Positions 29,201-37,195 of a stretch of DNA of 64,000 bases are shown here, piece by piece; position 1 is the stretch's first letter, and every line of letters starts with the position of its first letter. This DNA comes from Pseudomonas fluorescens (GTDB lineage Bacteria; Pseudomonadota; Gammaproteobacteria; Pseudomonadales; Pseudomonadaceae). The translations under genes were made by a program, and so were the position numbers. Location of the stretch: positions 5,597,001-5,661,000 of the forward strand of contig LR782234.1 of the NCBI GenBank assembly GCA_902825215.1. Direction: 5' to 3'. Under the pieces are notes generated by a model. The model worked only from the letters and a program-made list of their open reading frames with translations, ran no database searches and was not told the origin of the DNA.

Positions 29201-30011
29201 ACGCATTGCGCTTGAACACGAACTGCGCCGCGCCATCGAGCGCGACGAACTGTTCCTGTATTACCAACCAAAAATCAGCCTCGACGATCATCGCCTGGTC
29301 GGCGCCGAAGCGTTGATCCGCTGGCGTCACCCGACGTTCGGCGACGTACCGCCCGAGCATTTCATTCCGCTGGCCGAAGAGAACGGCATGATTCTGCAGA
29401 TCGGTGACTGGGTGCTCGAGACGGCGTGCCGGCAGATGTTCGAATGGAATCAGGTCTACGACAGCCTCGGCCCGCTGTCGGTCAACCTCGCCGGCGCGCA
29501 ACTGCGCCAGCCGAATCTGCTCGGACGCATCGAGCAACTGCTCAAGGACAACCGCCTGCAGCCGGATTTACTGCAACTGGAAATTACCGAGAATTTCATC
29601 ATGAGTCAGGCCGAAGAAGCGCTGGCCGTGCTGCACCAGCTCAAACACCTCGGCGTGCAACTGGCGATCGACGACTTCGGCACCGGTTATTCCTCGCTCA
29701 GCTACTTGAAGCGTCTGCCGCTGGACATCCTCAAGATCGACCAGTCATTCGTCCGCGGCCTGCCTGACGACCCCCACGACGCGGCCATTGTGCGGGCCAT
29801 TATCGCACTGGGCCGGAGCATGCAATTCACCGTCATCGCCGAGGGCGTCGAAACCCAGGCACAACAACAATTCCTCGCCGCCGAAGGCTGCGAACAGATC
29901 CAGGGCTACATCGTCAGCCTGCCCCTGCCACCGGAAGAATTCGCGGCAACGTTTCTGCGTGTAACCGTATCGGATTTTTCGGATAGCACAGCCGAGAAAC
30001 CGTCGCTATAA
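26265..30011 (+). CDS. rmcA: RmcA-type dual GGDEF/EAL protein with periplasmic sensor and four PAS domains
   Basis: Start ATG 26265 gives 1248 residues and a clean signal peptide (HRLAPVLFLLSLMIWTATADA). Domain order: family-3 solute-binding sensor (about 30-250), transmembrane helix (about 266-290, LIYGLPGLLLLVTILAVVI), four PAS domains starting near 307, 434, 560 and 682, GGDEF from about 803 (motif near 887, RLGGDEFIILL) and EAL from about 987 (AEALIRWRHP; DDFGTGYSSLSYLK). The GGDEF motif is intact with an RxxD inhibitory site (RDID) five residues before it, and the EAL catalytic motifs also look intact. The length, layout and position next to rpoD match P. aeruginosa RmcA, which degrades c-di-GMP in response to phenazines and redox state and affects biofilm maintenance. 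Confidence 0.9.
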   Translation: MHRLAPVLFLLSLMIWTATADALTLTDEERSWLAAHPDLRLGVDASWPPFEFRDDQNRYQGLAADYIGVIRQRLSIKLTPIEPVSWTVVLEQVKSGKIDLLPGIMSTPERQTYLSFTRPYLDFPIVILAHVGGAQPRKLDDLYGLKIAVVENYAPHELLRTHHPDLNLVAMPNVSSALQALATDEVDAVVGDLASSVWSLRQLKLDGLYVSGETPYRYQLAMAVPRENKVLVGILDKVLADMSPDEISSIQEQWVGNVLDHRTFWSDLLIYGLPGLLLLVTILAVVIRINRRLSSEIARRIDLEQELRSSEYHYRGLVESLSAIAWEARMSDFTYSYVSPHAEDLLGYPQSHWLIPGFWHNIIHPADLTRTQNYCKEALREGRDHIVDYRVITADGRCLWVRDIVSLIEHGHEPVMRGLMIDISEIKRTEEALRLSEQKFASVFEQCPDILVIARLSDGCLLEVNEAFEEQIGLKARDVLGQTATDLNIWGIPGVGPGLLQRLQAGSIRNLEMPFRRNNGQVFTGLISAEPFDLDATAALVVVVRDITQLKETQQQLQTSEEKFAKAFHASPDGLLLSRQSDGLLLEVNEGFSRITGFNSAMSVDRSTLDLGIWVNLNERKQMLDLLQRDGFVRDFTCHIRRSDGQIRLCEVSSRPLPIGEEDCMLTIARDITERHLMQEKLQQAATVFESTAEGVLITDTQQHISAVNRAFTEITGYSESEALGHTPRLLASGLHDSAFYAAMWHQLTAEGHWQGEISNRRKNGELYPSWLTISAVRNRDKFITHFVAVFADISSLKHAQAKLDYQAHHDPLTGLPNRTLFESRLQMALNGQQENGGQGAVLFLDLDRFKHINDSLGHPVGDLLLKGIAIRLKEQLRDIDTVARLGGDEFIILLPGLQQASDADNIAIKLLNCFGAPFQAGEHEFFISASIGTSLYPRDGCDVATLVKNADAAMYRSKAKGRNRVESYTRDLTAQASERIALEHELRRAIERDELFLYYQPKISLDDHRLVGAEALIRWRHPTFGDVPPEHFIPLAEENGMILQIGDWVLETACRQMFEWNQVYDSLGPLSVNLAGAQLRQPNLLGRIEQLLKDNRLQPDLLQLEITENFIMSQAEEALAVLHQLKHLGVQLAIDDFGTGYSSLSYLKRLPLDILKIDQSFVRGLPDDPHDAAIVRAIIALGRSMQFTVIAEGVETQAQQQFLAAEGCEQIQGYIVSLPLPPEEFAATFLRVTVSDFSDSTAEKPSL

Positions 30012-30026
30012 TCCGCGACCTACTGA

Positions 30027-30103
30027 GGGCCTATAGCTCAGTTGGTTAGAGCAGAGGACTCATAATCCTTTGGTCCACGGTTCAAGTCCGTGTGGGCCCA
30101 CCA
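30027..30103 (+). tRNA. tRNA with CAU anticodon, probably tRNA-Ile2 (lysidine-modified)
   Basis: A 77-nt cloverleaf with encoded CCA: acceptor GGGCCTA / TGGGCCC, D-arm AGCTCAGTTGGTTAGAGC, anticodon loop CTCATAA and T-loop GGTTCAAGTCC. The anticodon CAT fits elongator Met or Ile2. The acceptor pairs C4-G69 and C5-G68 are the E. coli determinants for TilS (lysidine) recognition, so Ile2, which reads AUA, is favoured over Met. It lies just after rmcA and before a terminator. Confidence 0.93.
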
Positions 30104-30108
30104 AATTG

Positions 30109-30136
30109 AAAGCCGCGCTATATGCGCGGCTTTTTT
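30109..30136 (+). terminator. Rho-independent terminator after the tRNA
   Basis: AAGCCGCGC / GCGCGGCTT stem with a TATAT loop and a TTTTTT tail, 6 bp downstream of the tRNA. Confidence 0.92.
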
Positions 30137-30486
30137 ATGGGCGGGTGGTTGGGCTCCTACCTTGCGAACGCAGTGTTCAGAAGACTTCCCCGAGACTGTA
30201 GGCAAGTTCCGAAGCTGCGATTTTGAGCGTTTTGATGCCTGTTGGGATTATGTTCCCAGGGATACTCTCCAGACGTCGCAGCTTATCAGCGACCAGGCTT
30301 GGAAACCCGGCGAAATCAGTGAACAGCAACAGCGCTTCGCTCTTTAGCTATGGCGGCCGTAAATAGGACGTCTTAGACGCGCCGGTTCCTGGTTCCGTTT
30401 TCCAACCTACGCATGGTTGCCATTCGACTCAAACGAACGTGGTGACTCCCCACATCGCGCTCGTTGCACGTTCGGCGACAATCACT
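30137..30486. other. Lower-GC gap downstream of the tRNA, no gene seen
   Basis: About 350 bp between the tRNA terminator and the orphan gene. No reading frame has a ribosome-binding site or Pseudomonas codon bias. Composition is nearer 50% GC by eye than the flanks. I looked for a second copy of the tRNA 3' end (an att repeat) here and further to 31277 and did not find one. Confidence 0.55.
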
Positions 30487-30969
30487 ATGGAATGGAAAGA
30501 CCTGCTTATTGGCGAACGCAAATACTGCATGGTGCATTTACAACCCTTTGAACTTGCGTTCGACGTCGCTGAGCAGCAGCTTGTCGTCAGATTTGAATTC
30601 GGCTTCCACTGTTTTACCGATGACAAAGGTCACGGCCAGCCGCTCAGACACAAAGGAGAGGTTCGGTATTTTTGTGCGGACCGCCATTACCGTAGCAGCC
30701 AGATTACAGACTACCTGCATAAACGCTTTTTCAAAGGTCTGGCTGTGCCCTTCTACGTAGAAAACAGTCAGCGCTACTACTGCCTTGATTTGCATGACTA
30801 CGCGCTCTTTTTTTCGATCAGCAAGCCGAAGAACACGACGAACCGCCTGAAACTCCGAATCATTTCCGCCTACGAGGTCGCTGACTGGGGACGAGCGAAG
30901 CTGCCGAAAGGAAAACCTCATAACGTCCGCTACATTCTGGAAATGCGTAACGCGGGGAAATCCGTTTGA
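30487..30969 (+). CDS. Orphan conserved-looking protein of unknown function
   Basis: From ATG 30487 the product has 160 residues (EWKDLLIGERKYCMVHLQPF). A GTG 16 codons upstream is possible, but neither start has a clear ribosome-binding site. It has no signal peptide or membrane segment. Notable features are FGFHCFTDD, an RYFCADRHYRSS block with Cys, several aromatic-rich strands (YYCLDLHDYALFFSIS) and a basic tail (RAKLPKGKPHNVRYILEMRN). The layout faintly recalls uncharacterised proteins found on plasmids and islands; this is weak memory, not a verified assignment. Base composition is lower in GC than its neighbours, it stands alone with its own strong terminator, and it lies just past a tRNA, so horizontal acquisition is plausible. 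Confidence 0.65.
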   Translation: MEWKDLLIGERKYCMVHLQPFELAFDVAEQQLVVRFEFGFHCFTDDKGHGQPLRHKGEVRYFCADRHYRSSQITDYLHKRFFKGLAVPFYVENSQRYYCLDLHDYALFFSISKPKNTTNRLKLRIISAYEVADWGRAKLPKGKPHNVRYILEMRNAGKSV

Positions 30970-30977
30970 GAGAAAGC

Positions 30978-31011
30978 AAAAAGCCCCGATGCTTGCGCAT
31001 CGGGGCTTTTT
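30978..31011 (+). terminator. Strong terminator after the orphan gene
   Basis: AAAAAGCCCCGATGC / GCATCGGGGCTTTTT stem with a TTGC loop. It has A-runs and T-runs on both sides, so it could act in either direction. It starts 8 bp after the stop. The next 265 bp to the regulator contain no recognisable gene. Confidence 0.92.
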
Positions 31012-31276
31012 GTAAATCTCAATATCGGCCTGTTCTTTCACGGTTTCCCGTTTATCCCGCTCACTGGCTAGGAGTAGCTTGCACCACCGAAATCAACACC
31101 CTTTGCTTGCAAAGTTCCGGTCTGTGCTGACGTGCCGATGATAGCCCTTGAACTTGACAAGAGCAACCGTCCCGTCCGTTCGCTTCTTCGTAGACGACGA
31201 TAGGTGCCGCCGTATGCTCCAACGTGATTGACCCTGTAACATCCGAACCTCATTGCTCATGCTATCGGAGCCACCT

Positions 31277-31738
31277 TTGCCAGACACCCGCCCCCCCACT
31301 CTCGACGAAATCGACCGCCAGCTGATCGCCGCCCTGCAAATCAACGCCCGCGAGAGCGTGGCCATGCTCGCCCGGCAGCTGGGCATCGCGCGCACCACAG
31401 TGACCTCACGACTGGCGCGGCTGGAAAAAACCAAAGTCATCACCGGTTATGGCGTGCGCCTCGGGCAGCGCGTGGTTGATGGCGGGTTGCAGGCCTATGT
31501 CGGGATCAAGGTGCAGCCGCGGTCCGGCAAGGAGGTGTTGCGTCGCTTGAGTGCGATGGCGCAGGTGCAGCAGTTGTGTGCGGTGAGTGGCGAGTTTGAT
31601 TATGTGGCGTGGTTGCGGACCGATTCGCCGGAGCAGCTGGATCAGTTGCTGGATCAGATCGGCAGTGTCGACGGGGTGGAGAAGACCACGACTTCGATCA
31701 TTTTGAGTAGCAAGATTGATCGGGGGCAGCCGGTTTGA
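31277..31738 (+). CDS. Lrp/AsnC family transcriptional regulator, probable regulator of davBA
   Basis: I prefer the TTG at 31277, which has GGAG six bases upstream and gives 153 residues (PDTRPPTLDEIDRQLIAALQ). An ATG at 31259 in the same frame lacks a ribosome-binding site. The N-terminal winged helix-turn-helix (ESVAMLARQLGIARTTVTSR) and the C-terminal RAM ligand-binding domain (LQAYVGIKVQPRSGKEVL; TSIILSSKID) are both complete. Lrp/AsnC proteins sense amino acids. Its place before lysine 2-monooxygenase, conserved in pseudomonads, suggests it controls lysine catabolism (inference). Confidence 0.9.
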   Translation: MPDTRPPTLDEIDRQLIAALQINARESVAMLARQLGIARTTVTSRLARLEKTKVITGYGVRLGQRVVDGGLQAYVGIKVQPRSGKEVLRRLSAMAQVQQLCAVSGEFDYVAWLRTDSPEQLDQLLDQIGSVDGVEKTTTSIILSSKIDRGQPV

Positions 31739-31774
31739 ATTTTTCCCACTGGGGTTTCTCTGTGAGATGTGCAG

Positions 31775-31806
31775 GCCTCTTCGCGGGCAAGCCCGCTCCC
31801 ACAGTG
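31775..31806. repeat. Single REP sequence
   Basis: TTCGCGGGCAAGCCCGCTCC-type REP, a third flavour in this window, in the gap between the Lrp-type regulator and davB. No inverted mate is visible. Confidence 0.75.
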
Positions 31807-31962
31807 ATCGAAGTGAAGTCCAGAATCGTCGTTCTGCACAACTTAATAGCAAAACGACGACACATTGAGTCTTATTAACGTGTTCCGTGCTCCCTAGAAT
31901 GGCTGGCATCTTTTCCTATACTCAGACGCGCATTCCGCGTCGAGTCGCCAGCAAGGTCAGCC

Positions 31963-33645
31963 ATGAACAAGAACAATCGCCATCCTGCAGACGGTAAAAA
32001 ACCAGTCACCATTTTCGGTCCGGACTTTCCGTTTGCTTTCGACGATTGGATCGAACATCCGGCCGGTCTGGGCAGCATTCCTGAAAACCACCACGGCGCA
32101 GAAGTAGCGATTGTCGGCGCGGGCATTGCCGGTCTGGTGGCTGCTTACGAGTTGATGAAGCTTGGCCTTAAACCGGTGGTTTATGAGGCGTCGAAACTGG
32201 GCGGTCGTCTGCGTTCGCAAGCCTTCAACGGTACCGACGCCATTGTTGCTGAACTCGGTGGCATGCGCTTTCCGGTGTCTTCCACGGCGTTCTATCACTA
32301 CGTCGACAAGCTCGGCCTCGAAACCAAGCCTTTCCCCAACCCGTTGACCGGCGCCTCCGGCAGCACCGTGATCGACCTGGAAGGCGAAACCTATTACGCA
32401 GAAAGCCTGAAAGATCTTCCTCCACTGTTTCAGGAAGTGGCTGACGCCTGGGCGGATGCGCTGGAGGCCGGTTCGCAGTTCTCCGATATCCAGCAAGCCA
32501 TCCGTGACCGCGATGTGCCACGCCTAAAAGAGCTGTGGAACAAGCTGGTGCCGCTGTGGGACGACCGAACCTTTTACGACTTCGTCGCGACCTCGAAAGC
32601 CTTCGCCAAATTGTCGTTCCAGCACCGCGAGGTGTTCGGTCAGGTCGGTTTCGGTACCGGCGGCTGGGACTCGGATTTCCCCAACTCGATGCTGGAAATC
32701 TTCCGTGTGGTGATGACCAACTGCGACGATCACCAGCATCTGGTGGTCGGCGGTGTCGAGCAAGTGCCGCAAGGCATCTGGCGGCATGTGCCGGAGCGCT
32801 GCGCTCACTGGCCCGCGGGCACCAGCCTGAAATCCCTGCACCGTGGCGCACCGCGTTCCGGCGTGAAGAAGATTGCCCATGCACCGCAGGGCCGTTTCGC
32901 GGTGACTGACAATAACGGCGACACCCGCGAATACGCCGCCGTGCTGACCACCTGCCAGAGCTGGCTGCTGACCACCCAGATCGAATGCGACGAAACCCTG
33001 TTTTCGCAGAAGATGTGGATGGCGCTGGACCGCACGCGCTACATGCAGTCGTCGAAAACCTTCGTGATGGTCGATCGGCCGTTCTGGAAGGACAAAGACC
33101 CGGAAACCGGCCGCGACCTGATGAGCATGACCCTCACTGATCGCCTGACCCGTGGCACCTACCTGTTCGACAACGGCGACGACAAGCCAGGGGTGATTTG
33201 CCTGTCGTATTCGTGGATGAGCGACGCATTGAAAATGCTCCCGCACCCGGTGGAAAAGCGCGTTGAGCTGGCGTTGAACGCGTTGAAGAAGATCTACCCG
33301 AAAGTCGACATCGCCGCGCGGATCATCGGCGACCCGATTACCGTGTCGTGGGAAGCCGACCCTTATTTTCTTGGGGCCTTCAAAGGCGCCCTGCCCGGCC
33401 ACTATCGCTACAACCAGCGCATGTATGCGCACTTCATGCAGGACGACATGCCGGCCGAACAGCGCGGGATCTTCATTGCCGGTGACGACGTGTCGTGGAC
33501 GCCGGCATGGGTCGAAGGCGCGGTGCAGACTTCGCTCAATGCGGTGTGGGGGATCATGAAGCATTTCGGCGGTTCGACACATAAAGCGAACCCGGGCCCG
33601 GGTGATGTGTTCAAAGACATCGGCCCTATCGCCCTGCCCGAGTAA
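31963..33645 (+). CDS. davB: L-lysine 2-monooxygenase DavB (FAD amine oxidase family)
   Basis: This 560-residue flavoprotein oxidatively decarboxylates L-lysine to 5-aminovaleramide. The FAD-binding Rossmann motif VAIVGAGIAG ends near residue 57, followed by EASKLGGRLRSQAF, the second dinucleotide contact. The C-terminal block (FIAGDDVSWTPAWVEGAVQT) is the usual flavin-proximal end of monoamine oxidases. Length and the immediately following 5-aminovaleramide amidase match the P. putida davBA pair. A related alternative is tryptophan 2-monooxygenase (IaaM), which is less likely because of the davA neighbour and absence of iaaH. Confidence 0.92.
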   Translation: MNKNNRHPADGKKPVTIFGPDFPFAFDDWIEHPAGLGSIPENHHGAEVAIVGAGIAGLVAAYELMKLGLKPVVYEASKLGGRLRSQAFNGTDAIVAELGGMRFPVSSTAFYHYVDKLGLETKPFPNPLTGASGSTVIDLEGETYYAESLKDLPPLFQEVADAWADALEAGSQFSDIQQAIRDRDVPRLKELWNKLVPLWDDRTFYDFVATSKAFAKLSFQHREVFGQVGFGTGGWDSDFPNSMLEIFRVVMTNCDDHQHLVVGGVEQVPQGIWRHVPERCAHWPAGTSLKSLHRGAPRSGVKKIAHAPQGRFAVTDNNGDTREYAAVLTTCQSWLLTTQIECDETLFSQKMWMALDRTRYMQSSKTFVMVDRPFWKDKDPETGRDLMSMTLTDRLTRGTYLFDNGDDKPGVICLSYSWMSDALKMLPHPVEKRVELALNALKKIYPKVDIAARIIGDPITVSWEADPYFLGAFKGALPGHYRYNQRMYAHFMQDDMPAEQRGIFIAGDDVSWTPAWVEGAVQTSLNAVWGIMKHFGGSTHKANPGPGDVFKDIGPIALPE

Positions 33646-33657
33646 GAGGATTCTTCG

Positions 33658-34452
33658 ATGCGTGTAGCCCTTTACCAATGTCCACCGCTGCCACTGGAGC
33701 CCGCCGCCAACCTGCACCGCTTGCACCGGGTGGCGATGGAAGCCAACGGTTCGGACCTGCTGGTGCTGCCGGAAATGTTCATGACCGGCTACAACATTGG
33801 CGCCGAAGCGGTCAGCACCCTGGCTGAGGTCTACAACGGTGAATGGGCGCAACAGATCGGACGGATTGCCAAGGCTGCGGGCATGGCGATCGTTTACGGT
33901 TATCCCGAGCGCACCGCGGACGGGCAGATTTACAACGCCGTGCAGTTGATCGATTCGACGGGCGAGCGCTTGGCCAATTACCGCAAGTCGCATCTGTTCG
34001 GCGACCTCGACCGGTCGATGTTCAGTCCGGGAGAGGCGGATTTGCCGGTGGTCGAGTTGAACGGCTGGAAGCTCGGCTTTTTGATCTGTTACGACCTGGA
34101 GTTTCCGGAAAACGCCCGCCGTCTGGCGCTGGCTGGCGCCGAGTTGATCGTGGCGCCGACAGCCAACATGATTCCGTTCGATTTCGTTGCCGATGTCACC
34201 GTGCGTTCGCGCGCGTTCGAAAACCAGTGCTACGTGGCCTACGCCAATTACTGCGGTCACGAAGGCGATATCCAGTATTGCGGACAAAGCAGCATTGCTG
34301 CACCGGACGGTAGCCGCATCGCCCTGGCCGGACTTGACGAAGCGCTGATCGTCGGCGAGCTGGATCGTCAGTTGATGAACGACTCAAGGGCTGCCAATCG
34401 CTACCTCAGCGATCGCCGTCCTGAGCTTTACGCCGCGCTCAACCGGCGCTAA
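33658..34452 (+). CDS. davA: 5-aminovaleramide amidase DavA (nitrilase superfamily)
   Basis: The protein has 264 residues with the nitrilase-superfamily triad in order: Glu39 (LVLPEMFMTGYN), Lys110 (NYRKSHLFGD) and Cys144 (GFLICYDLEFPE). DavA hydrolyses 5-aminovaleramide to 5-aminovalerate and ammonia. Davs T/D then lead to glutarate but are not in this window. The gap to davB is 12 bp with a ribosome-binding site (GAGGA), so the two form an operon. pqqF begins 38 bp further on. Confidence 0.93.
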   Translation: MRVALYQCPPLPLEPAANLHRLHRVAMEANGSDLLVLPEMFMTGYNIGAEAVSTLAEVYNGEWAQQIGRIAKAAGMAIVYGYPERTADGQIYNAVQLIDSTGERLANYRKSHLFGDLDRSMFSPGEADLPVVELNGWKLGFLICYDLEFPENARRLALAGAELIVAPTANMIPFDFVADVTVRSRAFENQCYVAYANYCGHEGDIQYCGQSSIAAPDGSRIALAGLDEALIVGELDRQLMNDSRAANRYLSDRRPELYAALNRR

Positions 34453-34490
34453 TCCGCTAGCATTGGCACTTCACTGTTCTGGAAGTGCCC

Positions 34491-36905
34491 ATGCCTGCGC
34501 CGACTCACCCCCGCCCCCACACTGAAACCCTGGCCAACGGCTTGCGCGTAACCCTGCGTCATGTGCCCGGCCTCAAACGCAGCGCCGCCGCGTTGCGCGT
34601 GGCGGCCGGCAGCCACGACGTGCCGCTGGCGTGGCCAGGTCTGGCGCATTTTCTCGAACATTTGCTGTTTCTCGGGACCGAGCATTTCCCGGCGGCGGAA
34701 GGGCTGATGGCCTACGTTCAGGGCCACGGCGGCCAAGTGAACGCCAGCACCCGCGAACGCACCACCGACTTCTTCTTCGAGCTGCCTGTGCGATCTTTCA
34801 GCGGCGGGTTGGAGCGTCTGTCAGACATGCTCGCCCATCCGTGTATGAATCTGGACGATCAATTGCGCGAACGTGAAGTGCTGCAGGCGGAATATGTCGC
34901 CTGGTCGCAGGATCCGACAGCGCAAAAGCAGTTTGCCCTGTACGCAGGTTTACCGGCAGAACACCCGCTGCGGGGTTTTCATGCCGGCAATCGCGACAGC
35001 CTGAAAGTCGAACTGCCGGCGTTTCAACAGGCGTTGAAAGACTTCCATCAGCGCTTTTATCGCACCGGGCAGATGACATTGAGTCTGGCCGGGCCGCAAA
35101 GCCTGGAACAGCTGCGTGCGCTGGCCGAACAGTTCGCCGCTGCGCTACCGGCTGGGGATAAAGTTGCGCAGGCAGCGCCTGTGCCGCTGGCGGTGAAAAG
35201 TTATCAACAGGTCGACGGAGCGCACGGGCATCTGCTCTTTGCGTTTGATGCATTGCCGCATTCGTCTGCCGAAGCGCTGGCGTTTCTTTGCCATTGGCTC
35301 AATAGCGCCAAGGCCGGAGGGTTGCTGGCGCATTTGCAGCGGCACAGTCTCGCTGAGGGACTGAAGGCGCTGCCGCTTTATCACTTCGACGGGCAGGCGC
35401 TGCTGCATCTGCACTTCAACGCGGGTGCCGAATCGCTGAAGATGATTCGCCAACATTGGCTCGACTGGCTGAGCTTTTTCGCGCAACAGGACTGGGCGCC
35501 GCTACGCGAGGAATATGCAGTCGCACAGCAACGGCAGCAGCAAATCTGCGGTGCGCTGCAATTGGCACGGCTGGACAGTGAACAGTTGCAAAACGGCCTG
35601 CCTGATTGCGCCGTTGAAACGCTGAAAAACATTCTGCGCGAACTCGGTGCTGTGGATAACTTCGCCGCGCACTGGCACTTGCCAGCCGCCAACCCCTTCC
35701 TGCGCGCTAACGAGCCGCTGGCCAACGCCGGACTGATTCGCGGCCAGACCAGCGCGCACCGCGGCTTGCGCACGTTCGCTCAGGACCGCTCGCGCGGGCG
35801 CCGCGAACGCTCGCCGATGCAGTTCAGCCAGGCAGTACCGGGCAACGGTGATGAAGGCGCGATTTATCTGCGCTGGCAGGTCGACGCCGCAGCCAGCGTT
35901 GATCTGCAAGCGCGACTGCAGCGCAGCCTTCAACAGATCCGCCAAGATGCCAGCGAGGCCGGGGTCGAGCTGTCGTTAAGCGCAACGGGCAAGCAATGGC
36001 TGCTGAAACTCACCGGTCTGCAAGAGCCCATGCCCAGCGTGCTGGAGCATGCGCTGAAATGTCTGACATCGATCTCAGCCGATTCCCCGCGTGACGAGCC
36101 GGAAGCGCCGTTGATACCGATCCGTCAACTGCTCAAAGCCTTGCCTGAGAGCTGCCTGGAGCCTGTCGGCGCATCCGATGACGCTGCGAATCTGTGGGCA
36201 ACCGCGCGCTGGGACGGGCTCGCGCTGGGTTTCAACCCGCAAAGCCAATCTGCCATGGGCCTGGCCTTGAGTCGCATCCCCGGCCAACCGGACCACCAAC
36301 TGTCTGCACCTCGCACCATCAACGGCCGATACCTGTGGCAACACATCGATACGGCATCCAGCGAACACGCTGCGCTGCTGTACTGCCCAAGCGCCAGCCA
36401 GGATCTCTCAGATGAAGCCGCCTGGCGGTTGCTCGCACAATTGCTTCAGACGCCGTTCTATCAGCGCCTGCGCGTCGAGTTGCAACTGGGCTACGCGGTG
36501 TTCAGCACCGTGCGCCAGATCCATGGCCGCGTCGCGCTGGTGTTTGGTGTGCAATCGCCCAACGTGCAGCCTGACGATCTGCTCAAGCACATCCAGCAGT
36601 TCCTCAACAGTCTCCCGGCGCTGATTGAACAGATGGATGAGGCCAGCCTCAGCCAGCAACGGCAAAGCCTCGCCGATCAGTTCGACGCGGCTGATCTGGA
36701 CTTCAAGGAAGCTGCCGAGCTGCTCTGGCAGGCCCGCCTTGCCGGCCATTCGTCGGATTATCTTGAACGGGTGGACGCAGCCATCGGCGCGCTGGACCAC
36801 TCGACACTGATGGGTGCCGCCCAGCGTCTGCTCGACGCCGAAGGCGGCTGGCTCTGCCTCGCCAGCGCTCCGGCTCACGCCGCCCGATGGCAAGCGACGA
36901 AATGA
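34491..36905 (+). CDS. pqqF: Pyrroloquinoline quinone biosynthesis protease PqqF (M16)
   Basis: ATG 34491, preceded by GGAAG, gives 804 residues; a GTG two codons earlier is less well placed. The zinc site of M16 peptidases is in HFLEH (His53, Glu56, His57), inverted relative to HEXXH, with the third ligand expected near EREVLQAEY. The rest is three further M16-type domains of lower conservation (LSLAGPQSLEQLR; VELQLGYAVFSTVRQI). PqqF cleaves the PqqA peptide after PqqE cross-links it. In this gene order pqqF precedes pqqA and follows davA. Confidence 0.92.
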   Translation: MPAPTHPRPHTETLANGLRVTLRHVPGLKRSAAALRVAAGSHDVPLAWPGLAHFLEHLLFLGTEHFPAAEGLMAYVQGHGGQVNASTRERTTDFFFELPVRSFSGGLERLSDMLAHPCMNLDDQLREREVLQAEYVAWSQDPTAQKQFALYAGLPAEHPLRGFHAGNRDSLKVELPAFQQALKDFHQRFYRTGQMTLSLAGPQSLEQLRALAEQFAAALPAGDKVAQAAPVPLAVKSYQQVDGAHGHLLFAFDALPHSSAEALAFLCHWLNSAKAGGLLAHLQRHSLAEGLKALPLYHFDGQALLHLHFNAGAESLKMIRQHWLDWLSFFAQQDWAPLREEYAVAQQRQQQICGALQLARLDSEQLQNGLPDCAVETLKNILRELGAVDNFAAHWHLPAANPFLRANEPLANAGLIRGQTSAHRGLRTFAQDRSRGRRERSPMQFSQAVPGNGDEGAIYLRWQVDAAASVDLQARLQRSLQQIRQDASEAGVELSLSATGKQWLLKLTGLQEPMPSVLEHALKCLTSISADSPRDEPEAPLIPIRQLLKALPESCLEPVGASDDAANLWATARWDGLALGFNPQSQSAMGLALSRIPGQPDHQLSAPRTINGRYLWQHIDTASSEHAALLYCPSASQDLSDEAAWRLLAQLLQTPFYQRLRVELQLGYAVFSTVRQIHGRVALVFGVQSPNVQPDDLLKHIQQFLNSLPALIEQMDEASLSQQRQSLADQFDAADLDFKEAAELLWQARLAGHSSDYLERVDAAIGALDHSTLMGAAQRLLDAEGGWLCLASAPAHAARWQATK

Positions 36906-37061
36906 TCATTACCGAGGCTGCAAGGAGCTTTCTCAAAGATTCACGGGTCATCGCGTTGAAATTTTGAGTAACATAGCCGCCTAACTAATTGGAACATCAC
37001 CGCGCTGCCGTGGACTATACCTATGGATAGCGCTATCCCAACCCACAGAAGGAGACATCTC

Positions 37062-37136
37062 ATGGCCTGGACCAAACCTGCTTATACCGACCTGCGTATC
37101 GGCTTCGAAGTCACCATGTACTTCGCCAGCCGCTGA
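37062..37136 (+). CDS. pqqA: Coenzyme PQQ precursor peptide PqqA
   Basis: A 24-residue peptide (AWTKPAYTDLRIGFEVTMYF then ASR) contains the Glu and Tyr of the EVTMY core that PqqE joins to build pyrroloquinoline quinone. GGAG lies 9-10 bp upstream. This is the smallest gene in the window. It sits 156 bp after pqqF, which gives room for its own promoter, and a terminator-like hairpin separates it from pqqB. Confidence 0.97.
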   Translation: MAWTKPAYTDLRIGFEVTMYFASR

Positions 37137-37159
37137 GTTCTGCTTACGCAGGATCGCAG

Positions 37160-37195
37160 TGCAACGCCTCGGCTCGCCGGGGCGTTTTATTTTCC
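37160..37195 (+). terminator. Partial terminator/attenuator between pqqA and pqqB
   Basis: A 10-bp stem AACGCCTCGG / CCGGGGCGTT with one G-T wobble and a CTCG loop is followed by TTATTTT. It has terminator form but lies inside the pqq operon, which implies that part of transcription stops after pqqA. Confidence 0.8.

Noticed and set aside
30104..31276. Search for a direct repeat of the tRNA 3' end marking an island boundary
   Set aside because: No copy of the T-arm/acceptor sequence was found downstream, so an integrase-type island cannot be claimed.
31068..31443. Reverse frames in and before the Lrp-type regulator
   Set aside because: No ribosome-binding site or domain, and they overlap the regulator's clear helix-turn-helix.
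32524..34287. 587-residue reverse frame opposite davB/davA
   Set aside because: Runs through two genes with intact catalytic motifs; no start signal or domain.
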